The notes under the pieces were generated by a model. It saw nothing but the letters and a program-made list of their open reading frames with translations. It was not told the origin of the DNA and ran no database searches. Both the position numbers and the translations under genes were made by a program. 64,000 nucleotides of DNA from Rikenellaceae bacterium. GTDB taxonomy: Bacteria; Bacteroidota; Bacteroidia; Bacteroidales; Rikenellaceae. Positions 39,220 to 49,002 of the stretch are shown piece by piece. The stretch spans positions 1-64,000 of the forward strand of contig CABJAJ010000006.1 of NCBI GenBank assembly GCA_902363575.1. Direction: 5' to 3'. Each line of letters opens with the position of its first letter. Within the stretch, counting starts at the first letter, position 1.

Positions 39220-41946
39220 CTACCACTTCATCGAGAAGATGTCGAGCAGCTGGCTTTTTTTCAGCGGCTTCGCCAGGAATGCGTTGCATCCCGCATCGAG
39301 GGCGCTCACACGGTCCGAGTCGAAGGCGTTGGCCGTCAGGGCGACGATCGGAATGTCGGCGTTGAATTCGCGGATCTTGCGAGTGGCCTCCAATCCGTCC
39401 ATCACCGGCATCTTCATATCCATGAGCACGAGGTCGAAATGTTCGTCCCGGACCCTGTTTACGGCATCCACGCCGGTCTGAACGCGCACGAGGTTGTAAT
39501 TCTTGAGGATATGCTGCACGAGCAGGTAGTTGCTGTCGTTATCCTCGGCGATAAGAATTCTAAGCTCTTTTCCGTCGATCCCGCTCAGAGTAGGCCGCTC
39601 TCTCTTTGCCAGCCCGTCGAAGGAGGCAAGCCCGTCCCGCATTTCGATCTCGCAGGGCAGCCATGCCCAGAACGTGGAACCGACGCCCGGCTGCGACGCA
39701 AACCCGACTTTCCCGCCGGCCGCCTCGACGATAGCCCGTGAAATGGCCAGTCCGAGACCCGTGCCCTGGGCGAACTCGTTGAGTTTCTGAAAACGCCCGA
39801 ATACACGGTCCTGAAGCTCGGTCGGAATACCGGCTCCCGTATCCTCGACATAGATACGGATACCGTCCGTTTCGACCGAATAGCCCATTTTGACATAACC
39901 CGACGACGTGCACTTCACGGCATTGGTCAGGAAGTTCATCCACACCTGCTTGAGGCGGTTCCGGTCCAGAAACACCCAGCAGTCGGGACGTGAATTGTCC
40001 AGACGGAATTCGACTTCGGGATTGGTGATCTTCGGCTGGATCATGGTGTAAAGCTCCGTGCAGACTTTGGCCAGGTCGAATTTCTCCGGTTTGCGCTCCA
40101 GAATGCCCGACTCGATTTTCGACAGATCCAGAATATCATTAATCAGCCGCAGCAACAGTTCGTTGTTCGACTGGATGATATTCATGTATTCCTCCTTCTC
40201 GGCCTGGTCGTCGCAATTGACCATCAGCTCGGAGAATCCGACGATGGCATTGAGCGGCGTGCGTATCTCATGGCTCATGTTGGCCAGGAAAGCCGATTTC
40301 AGCCGGTCGGAAAGCTCTGCCTTCTCCTTGAGCTCCTTCAACTCACAGGCCATCTTCTCCCACTTGGTATTGTTGAACTTGATACCCGTATAACGGATGA
40401 CCTTTCCCCTCTTATCCCGGTCCACCTGTACGCCCGTCACCACGAGCGTCTGCCACTCCTGATCCCACTTGGTGCGCGAACGGTACTCGAAATTGAACTC
40501 CCGGTCCTCTCCGGCGAGCATACAATCGAGGTATTCGCGCACGCGCCTGGTATCGTCGGGATGGGTGACGTTGAGGTACTCCTCGGGGGCGATGGGCTGC
40601 TCGGAATGGTAATCGTTCACCGGATCGTTGAACGCCCGGAACCGCCCGGTCTGCACATCGAAATCCCAATAGGACATGCCGACGGTTTTGAACGTGAGTT
40701 CCATCTTGTAGTTTCGCTCCTTGAGCTCCTCGTCGAGCTGGTGCATCTTGGATATGTTCTGCCGAAAACCGGTGAAGCGGATGATGTTGCCCTCATCGTC
40801 CCGCTCAAAGGGCACGCCGATCACGTTGCAGTACTGCCACGTCGCGTCGTGCCTGGTTTTCAGGCGGCAGGTGCAGTCGATGCGTTGGTCTTTGCCCGAC
40901 AACATGGACTGGAGCGTATCGTTGAACACGGAGCGGTCGTCGGGATGGATCACCTCGAGGAACTCCTGAACGGTCAGCAGCTTGTCGGAGGCGAAATCGT
41001 TGATCGGATCGTTGTAGGACTCGAATTTCCCGGTCAGCACGTCGAAATCCCAATGGACGATGTTGCTGACCTGCATGGCCAGCTCGCGCTTGGCGATCAA
41101 CTCCTGCGTCTTCCGGGACATTTGGATCCGCTCGGTCACATCCACCTGCGTACCCACGATCAGCAGCTTCCCCCGATGTTCGGTCGAAAGGCGTATGCGG
41201 CTCTCGTAGTAGCGGTATTGCTTCTCCTGCTCGCTGTAAAAGCGCACGGTGAAATGGCCCTGTTCGATCTCTTTGCCCACCAAACGGGCGAAAAGCTGCG
41301 TCAACTGATCGCGGTCCTGCGGATGCAACTGCTGCTGCAACGCCTCGAGGGTCATCGAATCTTTTACGATCGTGTCCCCGTACAGCGTGGCGAACACTTT
41401 TTTGTGCACGTCGTAAACCCAGGAGGACATGTTGGCGGCATCCATCGCCATCTCCAGGTTTTTCTTACTCTCCTCGGTACGGTAATCGGCCTCCTTGGTG
41501 GCTGTCACGTCGTTGGCAAGCAGGATATGGGCGATAATGGCGTTATCCTTATTCCTGACAGGGACTATCCGGACCTCATAAATCATGGAGTTCCGATTGT
41601 GCGAGGCGAAATAGGCATCGCTGTTTATCCGCTCGAAATCGTACTCGAATTCGAGGGTGATCTCTTCGCCGGCCCGGATCTTTTTTTGCAGCTCTTCATC
41701 GCAATAAGGGCTCTTGAAAAGATTGACGGAACCGATCACCGCAGCGCGGTCATCGACCCCGTACATTTTCATCGCATAGTCGTTTATGCGGCGAAGCACG
41801 CCGTCGGCGTCATATATTTCAACCCCCATCGGAAGACGCGTAAATACGTTTTCCGTAAACAGGAGCTGCTCCTGCATCAACCGGGAAACTTCCTGCTCGA
41901 AAGACGTTCCGCCCCCTTCGCAGGAAGTCGTTTTATTCTGCTTCAT
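39220..41946 (-). CDS. Hybrid sensor histidine kinase with four PAS domains and a receiver
   Basis: A 908-residue soluble hybrid kinase with no membrane segment. Four PAS/PAC-type units occupy about residues 25-150, 160-275, 285-400 and 410-530. The last two are similar to each other (WDFDVLTGKFESYNDPIND and WDFDVQTGRFRAFNDPVND). The HisKA motif FLANMSHEIRTPLNAI places the phosphorylated His near 559. The ATPase domain has NFLTNAVKCTSSG, VEDTGAGI and GTGLGLAISRAIVE. A C-terminal receiver carries Asp near 842 in LVLMDMKMPVMDG. No DNA-binding partner or Hpt gene is near, so it is an orphan. PAS ligand unknown. Confidence 0.9.
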   Translation of the reverse strand: MKQNKTTSCEGGGTSFEQEVSRLMQEQLLFTENVFTRLPMGVEIYDADGVLRRINDYAMKMYGVDDRAAVIGSVNLFKSPYCDEELQKKIRAGEEITLEFEYDFERINSDAYFASHNRNSMIYEVRIVPVRNKDNAIIAHILLANDVTATKEADYRTEESKKNLEMAMDAANMSSWVYDVHKKVFATLYGDTIVKDSMTLEALQQQLHPQDRDQLTQLFARLVGKEIEQGHFTVRFYSEQEKQYRYYESRIRLSTEHRGKLLIVGTQVDVTERIQMSRKTQELIAKRELAMQVSNIVHWDFDVLTGKFESYNDPINDFASDKLLTVQEFLEVIHPDDRSVFNDTLQSMLSGKDQRIDCTCRLKTRHDATWQYCNVIGVPFERDDEGNIIRFTGFRQNISKMHQLDEELKERNYKMELTFKTVGMSYWDFDVQTGRFRAFNDPVNDYHSEQPIAPEEYLNVTHPDDTRRVREYLDCMLAGEDREFNFEYRSRTKWDQEWQTLVVTGVQVDRDKRGKVIRYTGIKFNNTKWEKMACELKELKEKAELSDRLKSAFLANMSHEIRTPLNAIVGFSELMVNCDDQAEKEEYMNIIQSNNELLLRLINDILDLSKIESGILERKPEKFDLAKVCTELYTMIQPKITNPEVEFRLDNSRPDCWVFLDRNRLKQVWMNFLTNAVKCTSSGYVKMGYSVETDGIRIYVEDTGAGIPTELQDRVFGRFQKLNEFAQGTGLGLAISRAIVEAAGGKVGFASQPGVGSTFWAWLPCEIEMRDGLASFDGLAKRERPTLSGIDGKELRILIAEDNDSNYLLVQHILKNYNLVRVQTGVDAVNRVRDEHFDLVLMDMKMPVMDGLEATRKIREFNADIPIVALTANAFDSDRVSALDAGCNAFLAKPLKKSQLLDIFSMKW

Positions 41947-42098
41947 TGAGGATTCGTTTTAGGCGGCACGCCGCACGACGAACTGACTGTATGACAATAT
42001 TTCTATAATTCACGGCACATCGCCGATTTTAAAACACAAAAATAGGACAAAAAAGCGAGACCGGGAAATATCATGCAATGAAAAGGAGGCGCCAGCCG

Positions 42099-42974
42099 TC
42101 AGCGGGTCCTTATATCGACCGCCCCGTAGCGGGCCGCCGCGCCGAATCGCTCCACCGCTTCGGCCGGTTGGATATACCTGAAATTGCCCTCCTGTCCTGT
42201 TTGGGGATCGTAATCGAACCGATATTGCGCACACAGCCGCAACCAGCGGTCAAACGGCATCCGCTCCCCGTCGAAAAAGACCAGCGGCCGCCGTCCGGAA
42301 AATGTCTCGGCAGCGAGCACGCCATGCTCCCCGGCCTCGCCGTAGCGTTGGACGGAGAGATCGGGAGGGTAGTAGTCCATCGACCGTACGACCCACCCGT
42401 CGATCCAGCGGAACAGGTCGGCAGGCACCGGTTTTCCATCCAAGTAACAGGCTACTTCCGGGCTGAGCGAGTGCCACTCGCTGCGATCGACCGCAATGGT
42501 TCGTTCGGAACTCAGCCGTCGCACGCTGTCATACTGGGCACGGGATACATAGGAACCGATATAAGGCTGCGAATTCCGCCCCCGGCACCAGACATAACCT
42601 GCGACATTCCCGTCCAGATGGGGTTGGCCGCAAGTCGTGTCGATCCGGAAAGCCACATAGACCACCCTGTACCGGCCGGGAACACCGGCCCCGCGCAGCC
42701 TGCATACCGTCCTGCGGGCAGAAAGCACATTCCAGATCCGTATCCGCTCGAGTGCCTGCCGCCGGCTGACAGGCTGCCCGTTGAGCAGAAATACCGTCGC
42801 GTGGGGGAAATCGAGATCGTCCCGTGGAGCAAGCGCCTGCATATCGTCGATGGTTTCGGTTCGCAGCAGGTCGTTCCGCAGGCGGTATTCGTACTGCCCG
42901 TCGTGCTGCGCTGCGGCATGCGGCGCGGTAAAGAGCGCCGCAAGTGCCAGCAAAATGGCGATGGTTCGTTTCAT
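42099..42974 (-). CDS. Exported protein with two TonB-plug-like motifs
   Basis: A 291-residue protein with a clear signal peptide (MKRTIAILLALAALFTAPHAAA) and no lipobox or further membrane segment, so periplasmic or exported. I do not recognise a named family. Two stretches, QRYGEAGEHGVLAAETF (about 205-221) and ERFGAAARYGAVDIRTR at the C-terminus, resemble the YGxxGxxGVI/VxxT element of TonB-dependent receptor plugs in Bacteroidetes. No beta-barrel follows. It lies 124 bp downstream of nothing co-directional except pgm's upstream region, so it is probably monocistronic. Confidence 0.7.
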   Translation of the reverse strand: MKRTIAILLALAALFTAPHAAAQHDGQYEYRLRNDLLRTETIDDMQALAPRDDLDFPHATVFLLNGQPVSRRQALERIRIWNVLSARRTVCRLRGAGVPGRYRVVYVAFRIDTTCGQPHLDGNVAGYVWCRGRNSQPYIGSYVSRAQYDSVRRLSSERTIAVDRSEWHSLSPEVACYLDGKPVPADLFRWIDGWVVRSMDYYPPDLSVQRYGEAGEHGVLAAETFSGRRPLVFFDGERMPFDRWLRLCAQYRFDYDPQTGQEGNFRYIQPAEAVERFGAAARYGAVDIRTR

Positions 42975-43237
42975 GGCCGGTTCGATTTCTCAACAAGTTA
43001 GTGCTATTTTATCGTTTAAACAAGTTCCGGGCCGCGAAATGCAACGACCGGAGTGCCGCGGCCGCACCTGCACTTGCTTTCACCCGGTATTATATATCGG
43101 TATCCCGGGACAGCCGACGGGAGCACTCGGGCCGAACTATCCAAAAAACCGTCAGGACACAAGCCAGCTCGCTCCGGATATGCGAAGCGGGCGCAACCCG
43201 AAAGCCGCGCCCGCCGTCACTCTTCATCCGAGGCCCG

Positions 43238-44983
43238 TCATTCAAGCCCGAGGTCTTTCCGGATCGCATCGATCTTGGCATCCAGCTCGCCGAGCACACG
43301 CCCGAAGTCATCCACCGAAGCAAGAGGGGCGCGCACGCCGAAATAGAACTTGATTTTCGGCTCCGTCCCGGATGGACGCACCGACACTTTGGTCCCGTCC
43401 TCGGTGTACCATTGCAACACGTTGCTGGCATCCTGCTCGATAGGCCGCTTCTCACCGGTTCGCAGGTCTTGGGTTTCGAGCGAAAGGAAATCGTTGATCT
43501 TCACCACGGGCGAGCCGAGAATCGTCCTGGGCGGATTGGCTCGGAAATCGACCATCATCCGCTGGATCTCGTCGGCACCCTCCTTGCCGGTGCGCACGAC
43601 CGAAAGGAGTCCTTCCCGGTAGAGGCCATACTCGACATAGAGCCGCTGCAACCATTCGTAGAGGGTGAGCCCCATCGTATCCATCGCCCACGCAGCGGCC
43701 TCGGCCGCCAGGGAGCAGGCCGAAACCCCGTCCTTGTCGCGCACGTAATCGCCCGCAAGGTAGCCGAAGCTCTCTTCGCCGCCGCCGATGTATTTCATAT
43801 CCGAGCCTTCGTGGTTACGGATGATCTTGGCGATATACTTGAATCCGGTCAGACATTCGTAGCACTTTACACCGAAACGGGCAGCAACGGCGTTCGCCAT
43901 CTCCGACGTGACGATGGTTTTGACGACATATTCGTGACCGTCGATCCGCCCCGACTCGGCCCAGCGGGTCAGTTGATAGCTCATCAGCAGCACGAGCGTC
44001 TGGTTGCCGTTCAGCAGCACGTACTTCCCGTCACGGTCGCGCAGTGCGACGCCGATCCGGTCGGAATCGGGGTCGGTGGCCAGCACCAGGTCGGCGCCTT
44101 CGCGGGCAGCCAGGTCGATGGCCATGGACATGGTCTTGCGCTCCTCGGGGTTGGGCGAGGCGACGGTGGGGAAGTTGCCGTCGATGACCGCCTGTTCGGG
44201 CACGAGGGTTACGTTGGTGAACCCGTAACGGCGGAGCGAGGCGGGCACGAGCCGCACGCCGGCGCCGTGCAGCGGGGTATAGACGATCTTCAGGTCGTGA
44301 TGCCGCTTCACGCTTTCGGGCGAAAGCGACAGGGCGTGGATCGCGTCGAGGTACTTCTCGTCGAAACGTTCGTCCAGGATGCGGATGTTTTCCGGGTTGC
44401 GTCCCGTAAGAATCTGACCGACTCCGGTGATGCGTTCCACCTCGGCGATGATGTTCTTGTCGTGGGGTGCGGTAACCTGCGAGCCGTCGGTCCAGTAGGC
44501 CTTATAACCGTTGTACTCTTTGGGGTTGTGGGAGGCGGTCACCACCACACCCGAATGGCATTTCAGCTCGCGGATGGCGAAGCTCAGTTCGGGGGTCGGA
44601 CGCAGCGCGTCGAACAGGAAAACCGTGAAGCCGTTGGAGGCGAAAATATCGGCTACCCGCTCGGCGAACATGCGCGAATTATTGCGGCTGTCATGGCCCA
44701 CGGCAACCCGGATCGGCTCGCCCGCGAAATTCTTCTTCAGGTAGTTCGCCAACCCCTGCGTGGCGGCCCCGACCGTATAGACGTTCATGCGGTTGGTCCC
44801 CACGCCCATGATGCCGCGCAGACCGCCCGTACCGAATTCGAGGTCTTTGTAAAAACTCTCCACGAGTTCTTTCATATCGTTATCCATCAGGTATTTGACC
44901 TGCTCTTTCGTCGCCTCGTCGTAATCGCCTTCGAGCCATTTGCGGGCCTTTGCAAGCACCTGCTGTTCCAAATCGTTCGTCAT
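43238..44983 (-). CDS. Phosphoglucomutase / phosphomannomutase (phospho-sugar mutase)
   Basis: Alpha-D-phosphohexomutase of 581 residues interconverting sugar 1- and 6-phosphates. The catalytic phosphoserine loop is VVTASHNPKEYNGYKAYW (about residue 135). The metal loop is LATDPDSDRIGVAL, the sugar-binding loop is GGEESFGYLAG, and the C-terminal phosphate-binding loop is SVRPSGTEPKIKFYF. The long form resembles the PgcA type. It is divergent from dnaA with a 209-bp AT-rich space. Confidence 0.93.
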   Translation of the reverse strand: MTNDLEQQVLAKARKWLEGDYDEATKEQVKYLMDNDMKELVESFYKDLEFGTGGLRGIMGVGTNRMNVYTVGAATQGLANYLKKNFAGEPIRVAVGHDSRNNSRMFAERVADIFASNGFTVFLFDALRPTPELSFAIRELKCHSGVVVTASHNPKEYNGYKAYWTDGSQVTAPHDKNIIAEVERITGVGQILTGRNPENIRILDERFDEKYLDAIHALSLSPESVKRHHDLKIVYTPLHGAGVRLVPASLRRYGFTNVTLVPEQAVIDGNFPTVASPNPEERKTMSMAIDLAAREGADLVLATDPDSDRIGVALRDRDGKYVLLNGNQTLVLLMSYQLTRWAESGRIDGHEYVVKTIVTSEMANAVAARFGVKCYECLTGFKYIAKIIRNHEGSDMKYIGGGEESFGYLAGDYVRDKDGVSACSLAAEAAAWAMDTMGLTLYEWLQRLYVEYGLYREGLLSVVRTGKEGADEIQRMMVDFRANPPRTILGSPVVKINDFLSLETQDLRTGEKRPIEQDASNVLQWYTEDGTKVSVRPSGTEPKIKFYFGVRAPLASVDDFGRVLGELDAKIDAIRKDLGLE

Positions 44984-45192
44984 AAGTTCATTGGTTTTAT
45001 TTATGATTCAACACTTGTCTGCTCCAAAAAAATGATAGGCAAATATAGCGGTTTTTTTCCGATTCTTCACTATCAGGGAGTTAAAATCAGGGGCTCGGAA
45101 ACCCTTGTTTTTCTATATATAAAAAAATCGAAATTGCAACTCCTTTCCCCGAATCTTTTTGATAAATTATTTACAACTTTGTCCTGTCAAAA

Positions 45193-46623
45193 ATGGTGCA
45201 ACCCTCATCCATGCTGAACAACTCACAGACATATAGCGATATGTGGCAAAGCTGCCTTGACCGTATCAAGGCGCAGACGACCGAGGAGGAGTTCGTCAAG
45301 TGGTTCCAGCCCATCGTGCCGCTCGAATTCGACGGGACGACGCTGCGCCTGAGGGTGCCCAACGCCAGCTACGTGTACCAGATCGAGAAGAATTACATTC
45401 CCTTCCTGCGTCCGATCATCTCGCAGCTTTACGGCCACCAGACCCGGTTGCATTACGCCGTGCCCAAAGCCGAAGCGAAGGAGGCTCCCGTTGCGGCCGA
45501 CGCCGACACCACGGCTATCTCGCAGTTCAATACGCAGACCAACACCGCAAATATAAAGAATCCCTTTGTCATTCCGGGACTCAAAAAGATTATTATCGAC
45601 CCGCAGCTCAACCCGAACTACACCTTCTCGACCTTCATCGAGGGGGAGTGCAACCGGCTGGCCCGCTCGGCCGGCATGTCGGTGGCGGTCAATCCGGGCA
45701 ACAACCCGTTCAACCCGCTATATATATATGGGGATTCGGGTCTGGGCAAGACCCATATCGTGCAGTCGGTCGGCCATGAGGTGCGCCAGCGCCATCCCGA
45801 GCTGCAGGTGCTCTACGTCTCGATGAACAAATTCCAGGCGCAGTTCCAGACGGCCTACAAGAACGGCGAGATTCCCGATTTCATCCACTTCTACCAGATG
45901 ATCGACGTGCTCATTATCGACGACATCCAGGAGCTGACGGGCAAGACGGGGACGCAAAACGCTTTTTTCAATATCTTCAATCACCTCCAGCTCGCAGGCA
46001 AACAGTTGATCCTCACCTCGGACAAACCGCCCGTGGAGCTCAAGGACATCGAACAGCGGCTGCTGACCCGTTTCAAGTGGGGGCTGTCGGCACAGCTCAA
46101 TACGCCCGACCACGAAACCAAGGTGAAGATCATCCGGGCCAAAGCCCAGAAACTGGGCGCACAGATCTCGGACGAGGTGGTGAGCTATCTGGCCGAAAAC
46201 ATCTCGGCCAACGTGCGTGAAATCGAGGGCGCCTTGTCGTCGCTGGTCGCCAACGCCTCGTTCATGGGTCGAAAGATCACCACGTCGCTGGCCAAGGAGA
46301 TTCTGAAAGTGTACGTCAAGCTCTACCAGAAGGAGATCACGATCGATCAGATCATCAAGGTCGTATGCGACTACCTGAACCTGGATTTCGAGCGGTTTAA
46401 CTCTTCGGAACGCACCCGCGAAATCGCTCAGGCCCGCCAGATCGCCATGTACCTCTCCAAGCAGCACACCAAGGCCCCGCTTACGACCATCGGAGCCTCC
46501 ATCGGCGGCCGCAACCACGCCACGGTGCTTCACTCCTGCAAGGCGGTCACCAACCTGATGGAGACCGACAAGGCGTTCTGCCGCCAGGTCGAGGAGATCG
46601 AGAAACGGGTGCTGGCCAAATAA
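45193..46623 (+). CDS. dnaA: Chromosomal replication initiator DnaA
   Basis: AAA+ initiator of replication. Domain I (MWQSCLDRIKAQTTEEEFVKW) is followed by a short linker. The AAA+ domain carries Walker A GDSGLGKTH near residue 180 and Walker B DVLIIDDIQ, and the C-terminal domain IV contains the DnaA-box-binding GASIGGRNHATVLHS. It is 476 residues from ATG 45193. ATG at 45211 (MLNNSQTYSDMW) is a good alternative start. I found no strict TTATNCACA cluster in the flanking intergenic regions, so an origin beside dnaA is not supported. A weak hairpin terminator follows. Confidence 0.95.
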   Translation: MVQPSSMLNNSQTYSDMWQSCLDRIKAQTTEEEFVKWFQPIVPLEFDGTTLRLRVPNASYVYQIEKNYIPFLRPIISQLYGHQTRLHYAVPKAEAKEAPVAADADTTAISQFNTQTNTANIKNPFVIPGLKKIIIDPQLNPNYTFSTFIEGECNRLARSAGMSVAVNPGNNPFNPLYIYGDSGLGKTHIVQSVGHEVRQRHPELQVLYVSMNKFQAQFQTAYKNGEIPDFIHFYQMIDVLIIDDIQELTGKTGTQNAFFNIFNHLQLAGKQLILTSDKPPVELKDIEQRLLTRFKWGLSAQLNTPDHETKVKIIRAKAQKLGAQISDEVVSYLAENISANVREIEGALSSLVANASFMGRKITTSLAKEILKVYVKLYQKEITIDQIIKVVCDYLNLDFERFNSSERTREIAQARQIAMYLSKQHTKAPLTTIGASIGGRNHATVLHSCKAVTNLMETDKAFCRQVEEIEKRVLAK

Positions 46624-47024
46624 GGCGCTCCGCAGCCGACGGACGAGTGCAGCTCTTCGCCGCCGAAATATAATCCCGACAAATCAGGAAAAAGCCGTGC
46701 GGCCGCGACGAAAGACGCGGTTTTTCTTATCGCACACAACGCTCCTCCGAACCCCATTCGCCGGGAATCCGCCACGCCACTACCCATTCCGCGAAAATCG
46801 GCCCGCAACGGCAATATGTCCGCATCCACCGGACTATGCAGGCCGCACTTCGGACACGGACAAGGCCCCGATCCGCGGGTGCATGACGAAGCAGGTCACT
46901 CCAGGCCCATGCCCGCAAACCATCCGGCCACGCCGCATCCCGCCAAAACGGTTTCAGCGGAAAAAGTCACGCTTTTTGCGGTCGGGAAAAACGGGGAACA
47001 TTTTTATTTTCGCCGTATTTTATC
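46624..47024. other. Non-coding region after dnaA
   Basis: About 400 bp between dnaA and the bcp promoter. It holds the dnaA terminator at 46703-46726, and then about 300 bp of GC-rich sequence in which I see no supported gene. It shares the 15-base word TATGTCCGCATCCAC (46815) with the gap before aspA. Confidence 0.5.
46703..46726 (+). terminator. Probable terminator of dnaA
   Basis: A short stem (CCGCG / CGCGG plus one inner C-G pair around a GAAA loop) is followed directly by TTTTTCTT. Confidence 0.6.
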
Positions 47025-47032
47025 TAACTTTG
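47025..47032 (+). promoter_or_regulatory. -7 promoter element (TAACTTTG) of bcp
   Basis: Perfect TAnnTTTG 28 bp before the bcp ATG. The -33 position is a T run. Confidence 0.6.
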
Positions 47033-47060
47033 GAGAGTAAATTTCTTGAGAAAAGACGTT

Positions 47061-47522
47061 ATGAGCAAATTAGCCGTGGGAGACCCTGCGCCCGACTTCC
47101 GCTCCACGACGCAGGACGGTCTGCCTCTGACGCTTGCCGACCTGAGAGGGCAGCGCACGATCCTCTATTTCTACCCCAAAGACAACACTTCGGGCTGTAC
47201 GCTCGAGGCCCGGAGCCTGAGCGCGGGGCAGGCGGAACTGGAACGGATGGGATTCCGCATCATCGGCGTCAGCCCCGACAGCGCAGCTTCCCACTGCGGA
47301 TTCCGCGAAAAGGAGGGGCTCCGCTTCACGCTGCTCGCCGACACGGACAAGCAGGTGTGCGAAGCGTTCGGCGTATGGGTGGAAAAGTCGATGTACGGCC
47401 GCAAATACATGGGAGTCAAACGCACGACGTTCGTTATCGATGCCGACGGCAGGATCGAAAAGATCTTCGACAAGGTGGACACCCGCAACCATTACGAACA
47501 AATCCTCAAGGCCTATCGCTGA
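47061..47522 (+). CDS. bcp: Thioredoxin-dependent peroxiredoxin, Bcp/PrxQ family
   Basis: Peroxide reductase of 153 residues with the peroxidatic C46 in YPKDNTSGCTLEA and family start GDPAPDF. The resolving cysteine found five residues later in many Bcp proteins is absent (R51). The only other candidates are C79 (SHCGF) and C90 (KQVCEAF). A C46-C79 pair would resemble PrxQ enzymes with distant resolving cysteines. ATG 47061 was preferred to an earlier in-frame start because of the -7 element and the family N-terminus. It is followed 4 bp later by a small exported protein gene. Confidence 0.92.
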   Translation: MSKLAVGDPAPDFRSTTQDGLPLTLADLRGQRTILYFYPKDNTSGCTLEARSLSAGQAELERMGFRIIGVSPDSAASHCGFREKEGLRFTLLADTDKQVCEAFGVWVEKSMYGRKYMGVKRTTFVIDADGRIEKIFDKVDTRNHYEQILKAYR

Positions 47523-47526
47523 TTCG

Positions 47527-47931
47527 ATGAAACGCCTGCTCGTCATAGGATCACTTCTCGCCGGCCTGACCGTCGCACCCACGCGGACGCCGGGGCAGGA
47601 GCCGCCCGAACGCATCGCCGCCAACCCGGAAGCCGTGGCGGAACGGATCATGCGGGTCGATCCTATGCGCAACCCCGATCCGCAGTGGTTCCGCGAGGCG
47701 TTCAACCCGGCCCTGAGAGAACAGCGGGAGATCCGCAAGATGCTCGCGGAGCGCAACACTGCGCCCGTACGCAAGAACACCGGACGCATCCGTCTTCGCG
47801 GAAACAGACACCATGTAGAGCCCAAATTGTGGGGCCTCTCCATCGGCAACACGGCGATGGACAATTTCAGTCCTTTCCCCGACCGACTGCTCGACGCGCG
47901 CACACTGCGCTTCCCGATGCCGCGCAAATAG
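47527..47931 (+). CDS. Exported hypothetical protein
   Basis: A 134-residue protein with an N-terminal signal-like segment (MKRLLVIGSLLAGLTVAPT) and a basic, proline-rich mature part. The C-terminal half (EPKLWGLSIGNTAMDNF, then FPDRLLDARTLRFPMPRK) looks structured, but I do not recognise the family. The start is 4 bp after bcp and recA begins 24 bp after its stop, so it is probably on the bcp-recA transcript. Confidence 0.6.
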   Translation: MKRLLVIGSLLAGLTVAPTRTPGQEPPERIAANPEAVAERIMRVDPMRNPDPQWFREAFNPALREQREIRKMLAERNTAPVRKNTGRIRLRGNRHHVEPKLWGLSIGNTAMDNFSPFPDRLLDARTLRFPMPRK

Positions 47932-47955
47932 GGCGGGCAGGGGCGACCGGCTACA

Positions 47956-48999
47956 ATGAAACGAACGAAAAACCAAATGAATAAAATGGCAGAAAAAGTA
48001 CAGGTAAACGCGGACAAGCTCAAGGTGCTCAACGCGGTAATGGAGAAGATCGAGAAAGATTTCGGCAAAGGCTCGATCATGCGCATGAACAGCGCGGAGA
48101 TCGCCGACGTGCCCGTCATCCCGACCGGCTCGATCACGCTCGATCAGGCGCTGGGCGTCGGGGGTTACCCCAAGGGACGCGTGGTGGAGATATACGGTCC
48201 CGAATCCTCGGGTAAGACGACGCTGGCCATCCACGCCATCGCCGAGGCCCAGAAAGCAGGGGGCATCGCCGCCTTCATCGACGCCGAACATGCGTTCGAC
48301 AGCTCCTATGCGCAGAAACTGGGCGTGGACGTGGACAACCTGCTCATCTCGCAGCCCGACAACGGCGAGCAGGCGCTCGAAATCGCCGACTCGCTGATCC
48401 GCTCAAGCGCGATCGATATCATCGTCATCGACTCGGTGGCGGCCCTCACGCCCAAGGCGGAGATCGAAGGCGAAATGGGGGACTCCAAGATGGGGTTGCA
48501 GGCACGGCTCATGTCGCAGGCCCTGCGCAAGCTGACGGCCAGCATCTCCAAGACCAAGACGGTCTGCATCTTCATCAACCAGTTGCGCGACAAGATCGGC
48601 GTGGTGTACGGCAATCCCGAAACCACCACGGGCGGCAACGCTCTAAAGTTCTATGCCAGCGTGCGGGTCGATATCCGCCGCGTGTCGGTCATCAAGGACG
48701 GTGAGGATCAGCTGGGTACCCGCACCAAAGTCAAGGTGGTCAAGAACAAGGTGGCCCCCCCGTTCAAGAAGGCCGAGTTCGATATCCTCTTCGGCGAGGG
48801 CATCTCCAAACTGGGCGAAATCATCGACCTGGGCGTGGACTACGGCATCATCAAGAAGGCGGGATCGTGGTTCTCCTACGGGGACAGGAAGATCGGCCAG
48901 GGCCGCGACGCGGTCAAGGAGCTGCTTTCCCGGGACGAGGCGCTGCGCGACGAGATCGAGGGGAAGGTCCGCGAGGCGATGAAAACCAAAAAGGAATAG
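47956..48999 (+). CDS. recA: Recombinase A
   Basis: Homologous recombination and SOS coprotease. Walker A is GPESSGKTT (about residue 78). [19 protein letters not shown], the L2-region [21 protein letters not shown] and the C-terminal [13 protein letters not shown] stretch are all intact. It is 347 residues from ATG 47956. ATGs at 47977 and 47986 are in frame, and 47986 (MAEKVQVN) may be the true start, since the first residues are not conserved. Confidence 0.96.
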   Translation: MKRTKNQMNKMAEKVQVNADKLKVLNAVMEKIEKDFGKGSIMRMNSAEIADVPVIPTGSITLDQALGVGGYPKGRVVEIYGPESSGKTTLAIHAIAEAQKAGGIAAFIDAEHAFDSSYAQKLGVDVDNLLISQPDNGEQALEIADSLIRSSAIDIIVIDSVAALTPKAEIEGEMGDSKMGLQARLMSQALRKLTASISKTKTVCIFINQLRDKIGVVYGNPETTTGGNALKFYASVRVDIRRVSVIKDGEDQLGTRTKVKVVKNKVAPPFKKAEFDILFGEGISKLGEIIDLGVDYGIIKKAGSWFSYGDRKIGQGRDAVKELLSRDEALRDEIEGKVREAMKTKKE

Positions 49000-49002
49000 G
49001 GG

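Noticed and set aside
44984..45192. Possible replication origin beside dnaA
   Set aside because: The gap is AT-rich, but I found no strict DnaA boxes (TTATNCACA) and only weak look-alikes such as TTATTTACA.
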